From: Paenibacillus dendritiformis
GTDB lineage: Bacteria; Bacillota; Bacilli; Paenibacillales; Paenibacillaceae
NCBI RefSeq assembly: GCF_945605565.1
Contig: NZ_OX216966.1
Coordinates: forward strand, 633,501-697,500
Reading direction: 5' to 3'
Length of the DNA: 64,000 nt
Below are positions 30,945 to 37,021 of this stretch, piece by piece. Each line of letters opens with the position of its first letter. Position 1 is the stretch's first letter. The translations under genes and the position numbers were made by a program. Below the pieces are notes generated by a model, which saw only the letters and a program-made list of their open reading frames with translations, searched no databases and was not told the origin of the DNA.

Positions 30945-31222
30945 TGCGTCTCGACAAGTTCCTGAAGGTTTCGCGGCTCATTAAGCGGCGCACCGTAGCC
31001 AAAGATGTGTCCGAACAGGGACGCGTCATATTGAACGGCCGCGAGGCGAAGCCGAGCACGACCGTCAAGGTGGGAGACGAGATTACGGTTCAGTTCGGGC
31101 AGAAGCTCGTCACGGTCCGGATCGAGCGTCTCCAGGAGACGACGAAGAAGGAAGAAGCAGCCGGCATGTACACGCTGCTGAAGGAAGAGCCTATTCCGCG
31201 ATCGAAGGATCTGGAATGGTAA
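30944..31222 (+). CDS. rqcP: RqcP (YabO), S4-domain ribosome quality control factor
   Basis: RqcP binds stalled 50S-peptidyl-tRNA complexes and works with RqcH to add C-terminal alanine tails. The 92-residue protein is one S4 RNA-binding domain (MRLDKFLKVSRLIKRRTVAKD, then GREAKPSTTVKVGDEITV) with a short acidic tail. It resembles the heat-shock protein Hsp15 as well. It is coupled to the HU gene. pth, which also acts on peptidyl-tRNA, is 10 kb upstream. Confidence 0.93.
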   Translation: MRLDKFLKVSRLIKRRTVAKDVSEQGRVILNGREAKPSTTVKVGDEITVQFGQKLVTVRIERLQETTKKEEAAGMYTLLKEEPIPRSKDLEW

Positions 31223-31244
31223 TCGCCATGAATCCATCAAGAAC

Positions 31245-31278
31245 GGCCCTTTCCCGATAACGGGGGAGGGCCTTTCTT
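31245..31278 (+). terminator. Rho-independent terminator after rqcP
   Basis: GGCCCTTTCCC pairs with GGGGGAGGGCC (two G-U), then TTTCTT. Confidence 0.85.
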
Positions 31279-31348
31279 GTGCCTGCCGGGAGGAGATCTC
31301 CGGTTGCAGCAGGGGCTTCGAACGCGGCGGTGCAGGGAAAATAAGCCT

Positions 31349-31377
31349 TTGAATCTCTTCCCCCCGTTCCCTATAAT
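31349..31377 (+). promoter_or_regulatory. sigma-A promoter of the que operon
   Basis: TTGAAT, a 17-bp spacer and an exact TATAAT. The predicted start near 31384 is about 30 nt before the preQ1 aptamer. Confidence 0.78.
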
Positions 31378-31415
31378 AGACGTATAACCAAATACATTCC
31401 GCCGGCATTCCCGGC

Positions 31416-31453
31416 GGGAGAGGTTCGCAATCTCCCTCTATAAAAAACTAAGG
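31416..31453 (+). ncRNA. preQ1-I riboswitch
   Basis: AGAGGTTC at 31419-31426, the closing CCTCT at 31435-31439 and the invariant tail ATAAAAAACTAAGG match the preQ1 class I aptamer. The 5-bp P1 stem is intact. It precedes queC by 163 nt, and a terminator follows at 31455, so preQ1 should stop transcription of queCDEF. Confidence 0.92.
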
Positions 31454-31454
31454 C

Positions 31455-31508
31455 TGACAGCATCCGTACGGGTATGGCTTTCCCTTGGTGTTGTCTTTTT
31501 TTGTGCTT
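31455..31508 (+). terminator. terminator of the preQ1 riboswitch
   Basis: GACAGCA (from 31456) pairs with TGTTGTC (one G-U) just before a run of seven T at 31497-31504. The loop is long (about 26 nt). The 5' arm starts right at the aptamer end, so aptamer folding and this hairpin can be linked. Confidence 0.65.
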
Positions 31509-31615
31509 ATGGAGGCGGGGGAAGCGGCGTATGCCGGATCGACCCCTGCTTCGAATGGACCGATGCACATGCCTTCGTCTTGTTCTGTAGAGGAATAAGA
31601 AGGGATGGACACAGG

Positions 31616-32353
31616 ATGAATGATGCAATGAACCGTAAGGAAGCAGCCGCAGATCGGGCGGCAGGAGCAGCCGTCCAGGGCAAGCCGCAGGAGAAGGCGG
31701 TCGTCGTCTTCAGCGGCGGGCAGGACAGCACGACCTGCCTGTTCTGGGCGCTGGAGCGCTTCGATGCCGTCGAGACGGTGACGTTCGACTATGGACAGCG
31801 CCACCGCAGCGAGCTGGAGCATGCGAAGCGGATTGCAGCCAAGCTGCAGGTGCCGAACCGCGTGCTTGATATGTCGCTGCTCAATCAACTGGCGCCGAAC
31901 GCGCTCACCCGGGCCGATATCGACATCGCCCAGGAGGAGGGCGAACTGCCGAACACGTTCGTCGAGGGGCGCAACCTGCTCTTCTTCTCGTTCGCCGCGA
32001 TCTATGCGAAGCAGATCGGCGCCCGGCATATCGTGACGGGCGTCTGCGAGACGGACTTCAGCGGCTATCCCGATTGCCGGGACGTATTTGTCAAATCGCT
32101 GAACGTCACGCTCAATCTGGCGATGGACTACGGCTTCGTCCTTCATACGCCGCTTATGTGGCTGAACAAGGCTGAGACCTGGCGCTTGGCGGACGAACTG
32201 GGGGCGTTCGAATTCGTGCGCACGGAGACGGTAACCTGCTATAACGGGCTGCCGGGCGACGGCTGCGGCGAATGCCCGTCTTGCAAGCTGCGGCGCGCGG
32301 GACTGGAGAGCTATCTCGCGGAGAGAGCGCAGAAGGCGGGGGCCGGGGCATGA
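31616..32353 (+). CDS. queC: 7-cyano-7-deazaguanine (preQ0) synthase
   Basis: QueC converts 7-carboxy-7-deazaguanine to preQ0 with ATP and ammonia on the queuosine route. The 245-residue protein has the PP-loop SGGQDSTT near residue 35 and the C-terminal zinc site [16 protein letters not shown]. The ATG at 31616 has AAGGGATGG upstream; a poorly conserved 25-residue N-terminus precedes the core. It is the first gene of queCDEF, behind a preQ1-I riboswitch. Its TGA overlaps the queD ATG. Confidence 0.96.
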   Translation: MNDAMNRKEAAADRAAGAAVQGKPQEKAVVVFSGGQDSTTCLFWALERFDAVETVTFDYGQRHRSELEHAKRIAAKLQVPNRVLDMSLLNQLAPNALTRADIDIAQEEGELPNTFVEGRNLLFFSFAAIYAKQIGARHIVTGVCETDFSGYPDCRDVFVKSLNVTLNLAMDYGFVLHTPLMWLNKAETWRLADELGAFEFVRTETVTCYNGLPGDGCGECPSCKLRRAGLESYLAERAQKAGAGA

Positions 32354-32838
32354 GCAGACCGGGCCCGTTCCGCATCGTAGAGAAGCTGCAGCAATACGGA
32401 ACCGATATATCCCGCGAGTCGCTGCGCTACCACAAGCGCCGCGTGCTCGTCAGCAAGGAATTCACCTTCGACGCGGCGCATCATCTGCACGCCTACGAAG
32501 GCAAATGCAAAAATCTGCACGGCCATACGTACAAGGCTGTGTTCGGCCTAAGCGGCTATACGAACGACATTGGCATCGCCCTTGATTTCGGAGACATTAA
32601 GGAGATCTGGAAGGAGCGGATCGAACCGTATCTCGATCACCGTTATTTGAACGAGACGCTCCCCCCGATGAATACGACGGCGGAGAATATGGTCGTCTGG
32701 CTATATGAGCAGATGAGCGCCGCGCTGGCGGAGGAGCCGTACCGCACCCGCTGCGAAGGCGGGCGAGTGGAGTTCATCCGTCTCTACGAGACGCCGACCA
32801 GCTATGCCGAGGCGAGACGGGAGTGGATGGAGCGATGA
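32350..32838 (+). CDS. queD: 6-carboxy-5,6,7,8-tetrahydropterin synthase
   Basis: QueD makes 6-carboxytetrahydropterin from dihydroneopterin triphosphate, the first dedicated step. The 162-residue protein has zinc histidines in DAAHHL and LHGHTY (about residues 44, 57, 59) and the catalytic cysteine in GKCKNLHGH (Cys53). The N-terminus is about 30 residues longer than the minimal enzyme. It begins in an ATGA overlap with queC. Confidence 0.95.
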   Translation: MSRPGPFRIVEKLQQYGTDISRESLRYHKRRVLVSKEFTFDAAHHLHAYEGKCKNLHGHTYKAVFGLSGYTNDIGIALDFGDIKEIWKERIEPYLDHRYLNETLPPMNTTAENMVVWLYEQMSAALAEEPYRTRCEGGRVEFIRLYETPTSYAEARREWMER

Positions 32839-33560
32839 CGATACCGGTGCTGGAACTGTTCGGGCCGACCGTGCAGGGCGAAGGGATGCTTGTCGGCCGG
32901 AAGACAATGTTCGTGCGCACGGCAGGCTGCGACTACCGCTGCTCCTGGTGCGATTCCGCCTTCACGTGGGACGGATCGGCGAAGGAGGAGATTCGCAGCC
33001 TGACGGCGGAAGACATCCTGCGGGAGCTGAACGCGCTCGCCGCCGGCCGCTTCGATCATGTCACAATCTCGGGCGGCAATCCCGCCCTGATCCCCGGCAT
33101 CAGCGGGCTTGTGCGCCTGCTCGGAGAGCATGGCATTCGCACCGCGGTGGAGACGCAAGGCTCGCGGTGGCAGGAATGGCTGCTGGACATCGATGACGTC
33201 ACGCTGTCGCCGAAGCCGCCCAGCTCCGGCATGAGCACCGATGAAGCGCGGCTCGATCAGATGGTGAGCCAGCTGTGGGAACGCCCGGATCGGAAGGGGC
33301 TGTGCCTGAAGATTGTCGTCTTCGACGATCGGGATCTCGCGTATGCCATTCGCATGCATGAGCGTTACCCGGACATTCCGTTCGTCCTCCAGACGGGGAA
33401 TGACGATGTGCGGAGCGCGGATGATCACGAGCTGATCCGGAAGCTGCTCGGCCGGTATGAATGGCTGATCGAGCAGGTCGCCGCCGATCCGCGCCTGAAC
33501 CGGGTGCGGGTGCTGCCGCAGCTGCATACGCTCGTATGGGGCAACAAGCGCGGCGTATGA
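32835..33560 (+). CDS. queE: 7-carboxy-7-deazaguanine synthase
   Basis: QueE is a radical SAM enzyme that turns 6-carboxytetrahydropterin into 7-carboxy-7-deazaguanine. The 241-residue protein has ELFGPTVQGEGM, the CX3CX2C cluster motif CDYRCSWC (Cys32, 36, 39), the SGGNPAL SAM motif and the family-specific VRVLPQLHTLVWGNKRGV end. The ATG at 32835 overlaps the queD stop (ATGA); an in-frame GTG at 32823 is an alternative that would add four residues. Confidence 0.95.
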   Translation: MTIPVLELFGPTVQGEGMLVGRKTMFVRTAGCDYRCSWCDSAFTWDGSAKEEIRSLTAEDILRELNALAAGRFDHVTISGGNPALIPGISGLVRLLGEHGIRTAVETQGSRWQEWLLDIDDVTLSPKPPSSGMSTDEARLDQMVSQLWERPDRKGLCLKIVVFDDRDLAYAIRMHERYPDIPFVLQTGNDDVRSADDHELIRKLLGRYEWLIEQVAADPRLNRVRVLPQLHTLVWGNKRGV

Positions 33561-33566
33561 CAGAAG

Positions 33567-33630
33567 GCCGGCCTGTCATCAGGCCGCTTGTATGGGAAGC
33601 CGCCCCGGTGCGGAACCGGGGAAGCTTTTG
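33567..33630 (+). other. queE-queF spacer with hairpins
   Basis: GGCCTGTCATCAGGCC (33575-...) and CCCCGGT (33603-33609)/ACCGGGG (33615-33621) can form hairpins, with an outer GAAGC/GCTTT pairing and TTTT after it. It may be a weak attenuator or processing site inside the operon. Confidence 0.4.
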
Positions 33631-33671
33631 AATTCGACACGAATAACCGATATAGAAGGGGAGGCAATCAC

Positions 33672-34163
33672 ATGGCAGGCAGGAACGAAGCCGAATTGCA
33701 GCTGAAGCATCTCGGAGGGAAGACGGAATACGCGACCGACTACGCGCCTCATGTATTGGAGGCGTTCGACAATAAGCATCCGAACCGCGATTATTTCGTC
33801 AAATTCAACTGTCCGGAGTTCACCAGCCTCTGTCCGATGACGGGGCAGCCGGACTTCGCGACCATGTATATCAGCTATATTCCGGACCGGAAGTGCGTCG
33901 AGAGCAAGTCGCTGAAGCTCTATATGTTCAGCTTCCGCAATCATGGCGATTTCCACGAGGATTGCGTCAATATCATTATGAATGATCTGATCGGGCTGCT
34001 CGATCCGAAATATATCGAAGTATGGGGCAAGTTCACGCCGCGCGGCGGCATTTCTATCGATCCGTATTGCAATTACGGCCGTCCGGGCACGAAATACGAG
34101 GAGATGGCGGCTTATCGCCTGATGAATCATGATTTATACCCGGAGACGGTCGACAACCGGTAA
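33672..34163 (+). CDS. queF: NADPH-dependent 7-cyano-7-deazaguanine reductase
   Basis: QueF reduces the nitrile of preQ0 to the amine of preQ1, the ligand of the riboswitch upstream. The 163-residue unimodular enzyme has the catalytic Cys54 in [13 protein letters not shown], Asp61, the [15 protein letters not shown] motif and the [11 protein letters not shown] end. The ATG at 33672 has GAAGGGGAGG upstream; longer in-frame starts are within the spacer hairpins. It closes the operon. Confidence 0.95.
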   Translation: MAGRNEAELQLKHLGGKTEYATDYAPHVLEAFDNKHPNRDYFVKFNCPEFTSLCPMTGQPDFATMYISYIPDRKCVESKSLKLYMFSFRNHGDFHEDCVNIIMNDLIGLLDPKYIEVWGKFTPRGGISIDPYCNYGRPGTKYEEMAAYRLMNHDLYPETVDNR

Positions 34164-34195
34164 GAGAGAATTGTTGGAAGCGTGGCCGCGTTGAA

Positions 34196-34224
34196 GTTCT
34201 ATTCTGGCATTCCCTTCATAAGCT
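34196..34224 (+). promoter_or_regulatory. candidate sigma-E promoter of yabP-yabQ
   Basis: GTTCTATT, a 13-bp spacer and CATAAGCT resemble the sigma-E consensus (GTCATATT, CATACACT). yabPQ is sigma-E controlled in B. subtilis, which supports the call. Confidence 0.55.
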
Positions 34225-34248
34225 AGTGTTGAGAAGGAGGTACATGCC

Positions 34249-34536
34249 ATGATGGAATTGAACAAGCCAACGGCCAAGCGCCAGGAGATTAAGATGGTCA
34301 ACCGCAAGCTGCTGGAGATTAGCGGGGTAAGCAAAGTAGAGAGCTTCGACAGCGAGGAGTTCCTGCTGGATACCGAATGCGGATTTCTGACCATACGCGG
34401 CCACAATCTTCATATCAAAAACTTGAGCCTCGAACAAGGACAAGTCGCCATTGAAGGCACGGTCAACTCCCTGACCTATCTGGATGCGAGCTCGCACGAT
34501 AAATCCAAAGGCTTTTTCGGGAAGTTATTCAAGTGA
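34249..34536 (+). CDS. yabP: sporulation protein YabP
   Basis: YabP is a mother-cell protein needed, with YabQ, for spore cortex formation in B. subtilis. The 95-residue protein contains the YabP/YqfC domain: NRKLLEISGVSKVESFDSEEF and GHNLHIKNLSLEQGQVAIEG. No signal or membrane segment is seen. Start ATG 34249 with GAAGGAGGT 8 nt upstream. yabQ starts inside its stop codon. The que operon separates it from rqcP, its usual neighbour. Confidence 0.93.
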   Translation: MMELNKPTAKRQEIKMVNRKLLEISGVSKVESFDSEEFLLDTECGFLTIRGHNLHIKNLSLEQGQVAIEGTVNSLTYLDASSHDKSKGFFGKLFK

Positions 34537-35177
34537 GTCTGTACGTACAATGGACGACCGTGCTGCTCATGATGCTGAGCGGCTTGGCGCTCGGTGTCGT
34601 ATTTGACGGCTACCGCGTCGTAGCGGGGCAATTCCGTTTCCCTCGGTGGACGGTTCCGCTGCTGGATTTGATGTATTGGCTGGCTGCGACGCTGTTCGTG
34701 TTTCAGATGCTCGTGAAGGGCAATCAGGGAGAGCTTCGATTTTACGTCTTTCTTGGCTTGGCCGCCGGGGCGTGGTTGTATGTTATCCTTCTCAGCAAGG
34801 TCACGGTCGCGATCGTAACGTGGCTCGTGCGGGCCATATTGGCCATCTCCCGGTTCATCCGCCGATGCCTGTATGTTCTGCTCGTGCTGCCGCTCAAGGG
34901 CTTATGGATCTTTACAAAAGGTCTAGGTGCGTTTTTGCTGACGGCGGCTATGTTCATCGGAAAAATTGTGCTACAATGTGTTAAGCCGCTATGGTTGCTG
35001 GTCCGCTGGATTTTCCGGCCGCTCATTCTTCCGATCTGGGAACGGCTGGGCATAACGGAACGGCTCCACCGGATCAAGCAGAAGGTATTTTCTGGTGTGC
35101 GTCGAATGAATCAATGGGTGGCAGCGGGAAGAGCGAAGGCGGCTCGTCTGCTGCGCCTGTTTCATCATAAGAAGTAA
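34533..35177 (+). CDS. yabQ: sporulation membrane protein YabQ
   Basis: YabQ is a polytopic membrane protein of the outer forespore membrane needed for cortex formation. The 214-residue protein shows about four to five hydrophobic segments (residues 5-25, 42-62, 68-92, 100-150) and a basic C-terminus. GTG 34533 overlaps the yabP TGA (GTGA), so translation is coupled. Length matches B. subtilis YabQ closely. Confidence 0.9.
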   Translation: MSLYVQWTTVLLMMLSGLALGVVFDGYRVVAGQFRFPRWTVPLLDLMYWLAATLFVFQMLVKGNQGELRFYVFLGLAAGAWLYVILLSKVTVAIVTWLVRAILAISRFIRRCLYVLLVLPLKGLWIFTKGLGAFLLTAAMFIGKIVLQCVKPLWLLVRWIFRPLILPIWERLGITERLHRIKQKVFSGVRRMNQWVAAGRAKAARLLRLFHHKK

Positions 35178-35222
35178 CGGGTAATTCCTTTATCTGACTC
35201 TATCGAAACTGGGGGTGTGCGT

Positions 35223-35543
35223 ATGTCTGCGTCCCGGACACCGGACCGTACTCGTGAGAACAAAATGGCAGGAGCCAAGCGAAGATTGCGATTGTGGATG
35301 GGGTTTATGGTGGTGTTTGCGGGGTGGGGCTTATATACGTACATCGACCAGGCTGCTACCATTGAGGGGCTCAAAGCCGATTATCAGGTGCAGGAGAAGA
35401 AGAAGACGGCTGCCGAAAAGACGCGGAACGAGGTTCAGCAGGAAGTCGATCGCCTGAATACGACCGAATATATTCTTCAGATTGCGAGAAGTAAAGGGAT
35501 GCTGCTTCCGGACGAAGTCCTTATCCGCAAGCACGAGGAATAG
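35223..35543 (+). CDS. divIC: cell division protein DivIC
   Basis: DivIC is a bitopic septum protein of the FtsL-DivIB-DivIC complex. The 106-residue protein has a short basic cytoplasmic part, one membrane helix (about residues 22-42), an external coiled coil (about 45-80) and the C-terminal YILQIARSKGMLLPDE block conserved in FtsB/DivIC. ATG 35223 lies 8 nt after GGGGGTG; the GTG at 35217 lies within the ribosome site zone. Confidence 0.92.
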   Translation: MSASRTPDRTRENKMAGAKRRLRLWMGFMVVFAGWGLYTYIDQAATIEGLKADYQVQEKKKTAAEKTRNEVQQEVDRLNTTEYILQIARSKGMLLPDEVLIRKHEE

Positions 35544-35567
35544 GCGCCATATCGGGACAACCGTCGG

Positions 35568-35596
35568 TTGACCACTTGGTGCGGTTACAGTATAAT
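35568..35596 (+). promoter_or_regulatory. sigma-A promoter of yabR
   Basis: TTGACC, a 17-bp spacer and exact TATAAT, giving a leader of about 65 nt. Confidence 0.8.
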
Positions 35597-35669
35597 CACG
35601 ACATAAGCATTGCTTTCGGTAACGAAGCGGTGTGCCGTTTAACATTTTAAGGGAGGAACATTTTATTCT

Positions 35670-36134
35670 ATGACAATCGAAGTGGGCACCAAGTTACAAG
35701 GCAAGGTGACAGGCATTACGCATTTTGGAGCGTTCGTTGATCTGTCGGGAGGTGTCACGGGACTGGTTCACATCTCTGAAATTGCCGATAACTATGTCAA
35801 GGACGTGAATGACCATTTGAAGATTGACGATATCGTCACGGTCAAAGTAATTAACGTCGACAAGGACGGCAAGATTGGCTTGTCTATCAAGCAGACAGTG
35901 GATAAGCCAGCATCGGAGCAGAGACCGCCAAGAGGACCTCGTCAAGACCGTCCGAACCGAGACGGGGGAGGAAGAGGCGGCTTTGGTAACCGCGACCGGG
36001 GTGGCCGCAAGCCTAATTTCGCTTCTTTTGAGGATAAAATGTCGCGCTTCCTTAAAGATAGTGAAGAGCGCATCTCGTCTTTGAAAAAGAACACGGAATC
36101 CAAGCGCGGAGGCCGTGGCGCACGCCGCATGTAA
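35670..36134 (+). CDS. yabR: S1 domain RNA-binding protein YabR
   Basis: YabR carries one S1 RNA-binding domain (about residues 1-72: GTKLQGKVTGITHFGAFVDL, GLVHISEIAD, KIGLSIKQ). A glycine/arginine-rich stretch follows (about 85-115) and then a charged C-terminal helix. The RGG-like segment suggests extra RNA contacts. Start ATG 35670 after GGGAGGAA, spaced 11 nt. It has its own promoter and terminator. Its exact role is unknown; general stress protein 13 is a relative. Confidence 0.92.
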   Translation: MTIEVGTKLQGKVTGITHFGAFVDLSGGVTGLVHISEIADNYVKDVNDHLKIDDIVTVKVINVDKDGKIGLSIKQTVDKPASEQRPPRGPRQDRPNRDGGGRGGFGNRDRGGRKPNFASFEDKMSRFLKDSEERISSLKKNTESKRGGRGARRM

Positions 36135-36151
36135 TAGATGACGAAGGAACG

Positions 36152-36188
36152 AAGCCGCAGACCGGGCACCCGGTATTGCGGCTTTTTT
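36152..36188 (+). terminator. Rho-independent terminator after yabR
   Basis: AAGCCGCA pairs with TGCGGCTT, with inner ACCGGG/CCGGT, then TTTTT. Confidence 0.92.
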
Positions 36189-36371
36189 GCTGTGTATGTG
36201 GCCTTGGCCGGTGCTGGTGCCGGGAGGTTCTGATCGGGCTCGGGCCAAGCCTGCAAATCTGCAGCATTTTCTCTCGATTCATGCCCTGTGAGCTAGAATT
36301 GCTGCAAATATACATCTTTTTGCCCCTCTTTAGGGGCTTTAAGCTCGGAATGGAAGAAATTGATGCATTAT

Positions 36372-36417
36372 TGCAGGAATCCACTTTTCAACAACTGCCT
36401 GCAATCGAATTCCTGCA
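36372..36417. repeat. inverted repeat TGCAGGAAT / ATTCCTGCA
   Basis: TGCAGGAAT (36372-36380) and ATTCCTGCA (36409-36417) are exact inverse copies around a 28-nt loop that itself holds CTGCCTGCA. It looks like a palindromic dispersed element, but only this copy is in the window. Confidence 0.55.
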
Positions 36418-36511
36418 TCTCTGCAGCAATCAGGAGAGGATGAACAGGAAACGGCTTCTTTCCAGGCCGGTGTCGGCCCACTCAATGGCCTCTGCCCACC
36501 AAGCTCTGCAC

Positions 36512-36626
36512 CAGCTTCCACGCCGGTTTCTGGCCTCCTACTTGTGCCTCCGCCAGCTTCCACGCCGGTTTCTGGCCTCCTACTTGTGCCTCCGCCAGCT
36601 TCCACGCCGGTTTTCTGGCGCCTCCG
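36512..36626. repeat. 42-bp tandem repeat, about 2.7 copies
   Basis: Units start at 36512, 36554 and 36596, each beginning CAGCTTCCACGCCGGTTT and continuing with TCTGGCCTCCTAC. The first two units are identical; the third has an extra T and diverges after CTGGC. The period is a multiple of 3 (14 codons), so ORFs through it look repetitive in every frame. Confidence 0.9.
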
Positions 36627-36918
36627 CCGCCTTCCCAACGGCTTCCGCCCTGCCGTCCCCGCCCCCAGCAGTCTCCACATTGTGACGGAATGGCAGATTC
36701 ATCGCATTGATTTTACTGCCGCCACTATTTTTGTCACCCGTACGAAGGGTTACGACATGTTCTTACGCTATTCCGTATCCTTTCCCCTTATTTCTGAACG
36801 GCGGCAAGTGCAGAACTGCAAAAAAATGACATTCACCTGCTTGCCCTCATGCCGGCTAACACCGGGCGAGCCCTTGTGCGCGCAGGCTTGTCCGTTTTCT
36901 CGCGCCCGACTCAACTGG

Positions 36919-36984
36919 TGTCGGAAACTTTTTTGGACGGGCCTCCTTTTTCTGACAAACTATTTCCAGCTCCTTCTCTATAAT
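36919..36984 (+). promoter_or_regulatory. spoIIE promoter with Spo0A-type spacing
   Basis: CTGACA (36952-36957) and exact TATAAT (36979-36984) are 21 bp apart, too far for a normal sigma-A promoter but the known layout of Spo0A-activated spoIIE and spoIIG promoters. 0A-box-like heptamers lie at 36919 (TGTCGGA) and 36953 (TGACAAA, overlapping the -35), each one base off the core. Confidence 0.72.
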
Positions 36985-37021
36985 GAGAGGCACACATTTC
37001 AGAGAATAGGTGGTGCTTGGC

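Larger units (their letters stand above)
36189..36900. other. repeat-bearing intergenic region before spoIIE
   Basis: No credible gene; ORFs in several frames arise only from the repeats. Contents: two CTGCAAAT..CA..TTTT units (36251 and 36303), a GCCCCT/AGGGGC hairpin (36322-36337), a TGCAGGAAT/ATTCCTGCA inverted repeat (36372-36417) and a 42-bp tandem repeat (36512-36626). In B. subtilis this gap holds two tRNA genes; none is seen here. Confidence 0.6.

Noticed and set aside
33575..33640. Possible cobalamin-type riboswitch fragment (GGGAAGCC..GGTGCGGAACC) before queF
   Set aside because: The gap is too short for the full aptamer, no B12-box or regulatory helix is present, and QueF does not use cobalamin.
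36189..36510. tRNA genes expected between yabR and spoIIE from B. subtilis synteny
   Set aside because: No cloverleaf, GGTTCGA-type T-arm or paired acceptor arms could be found in this gap.
36339..36680. Repeat-containing ORFs on both strands before spoIIE
   Set aside because: The repeat period of 42 bp keeps all frames open. There is no ribosome site, conserved domain or credible start, and composition is low-complexity Arg/Gly/Pro.
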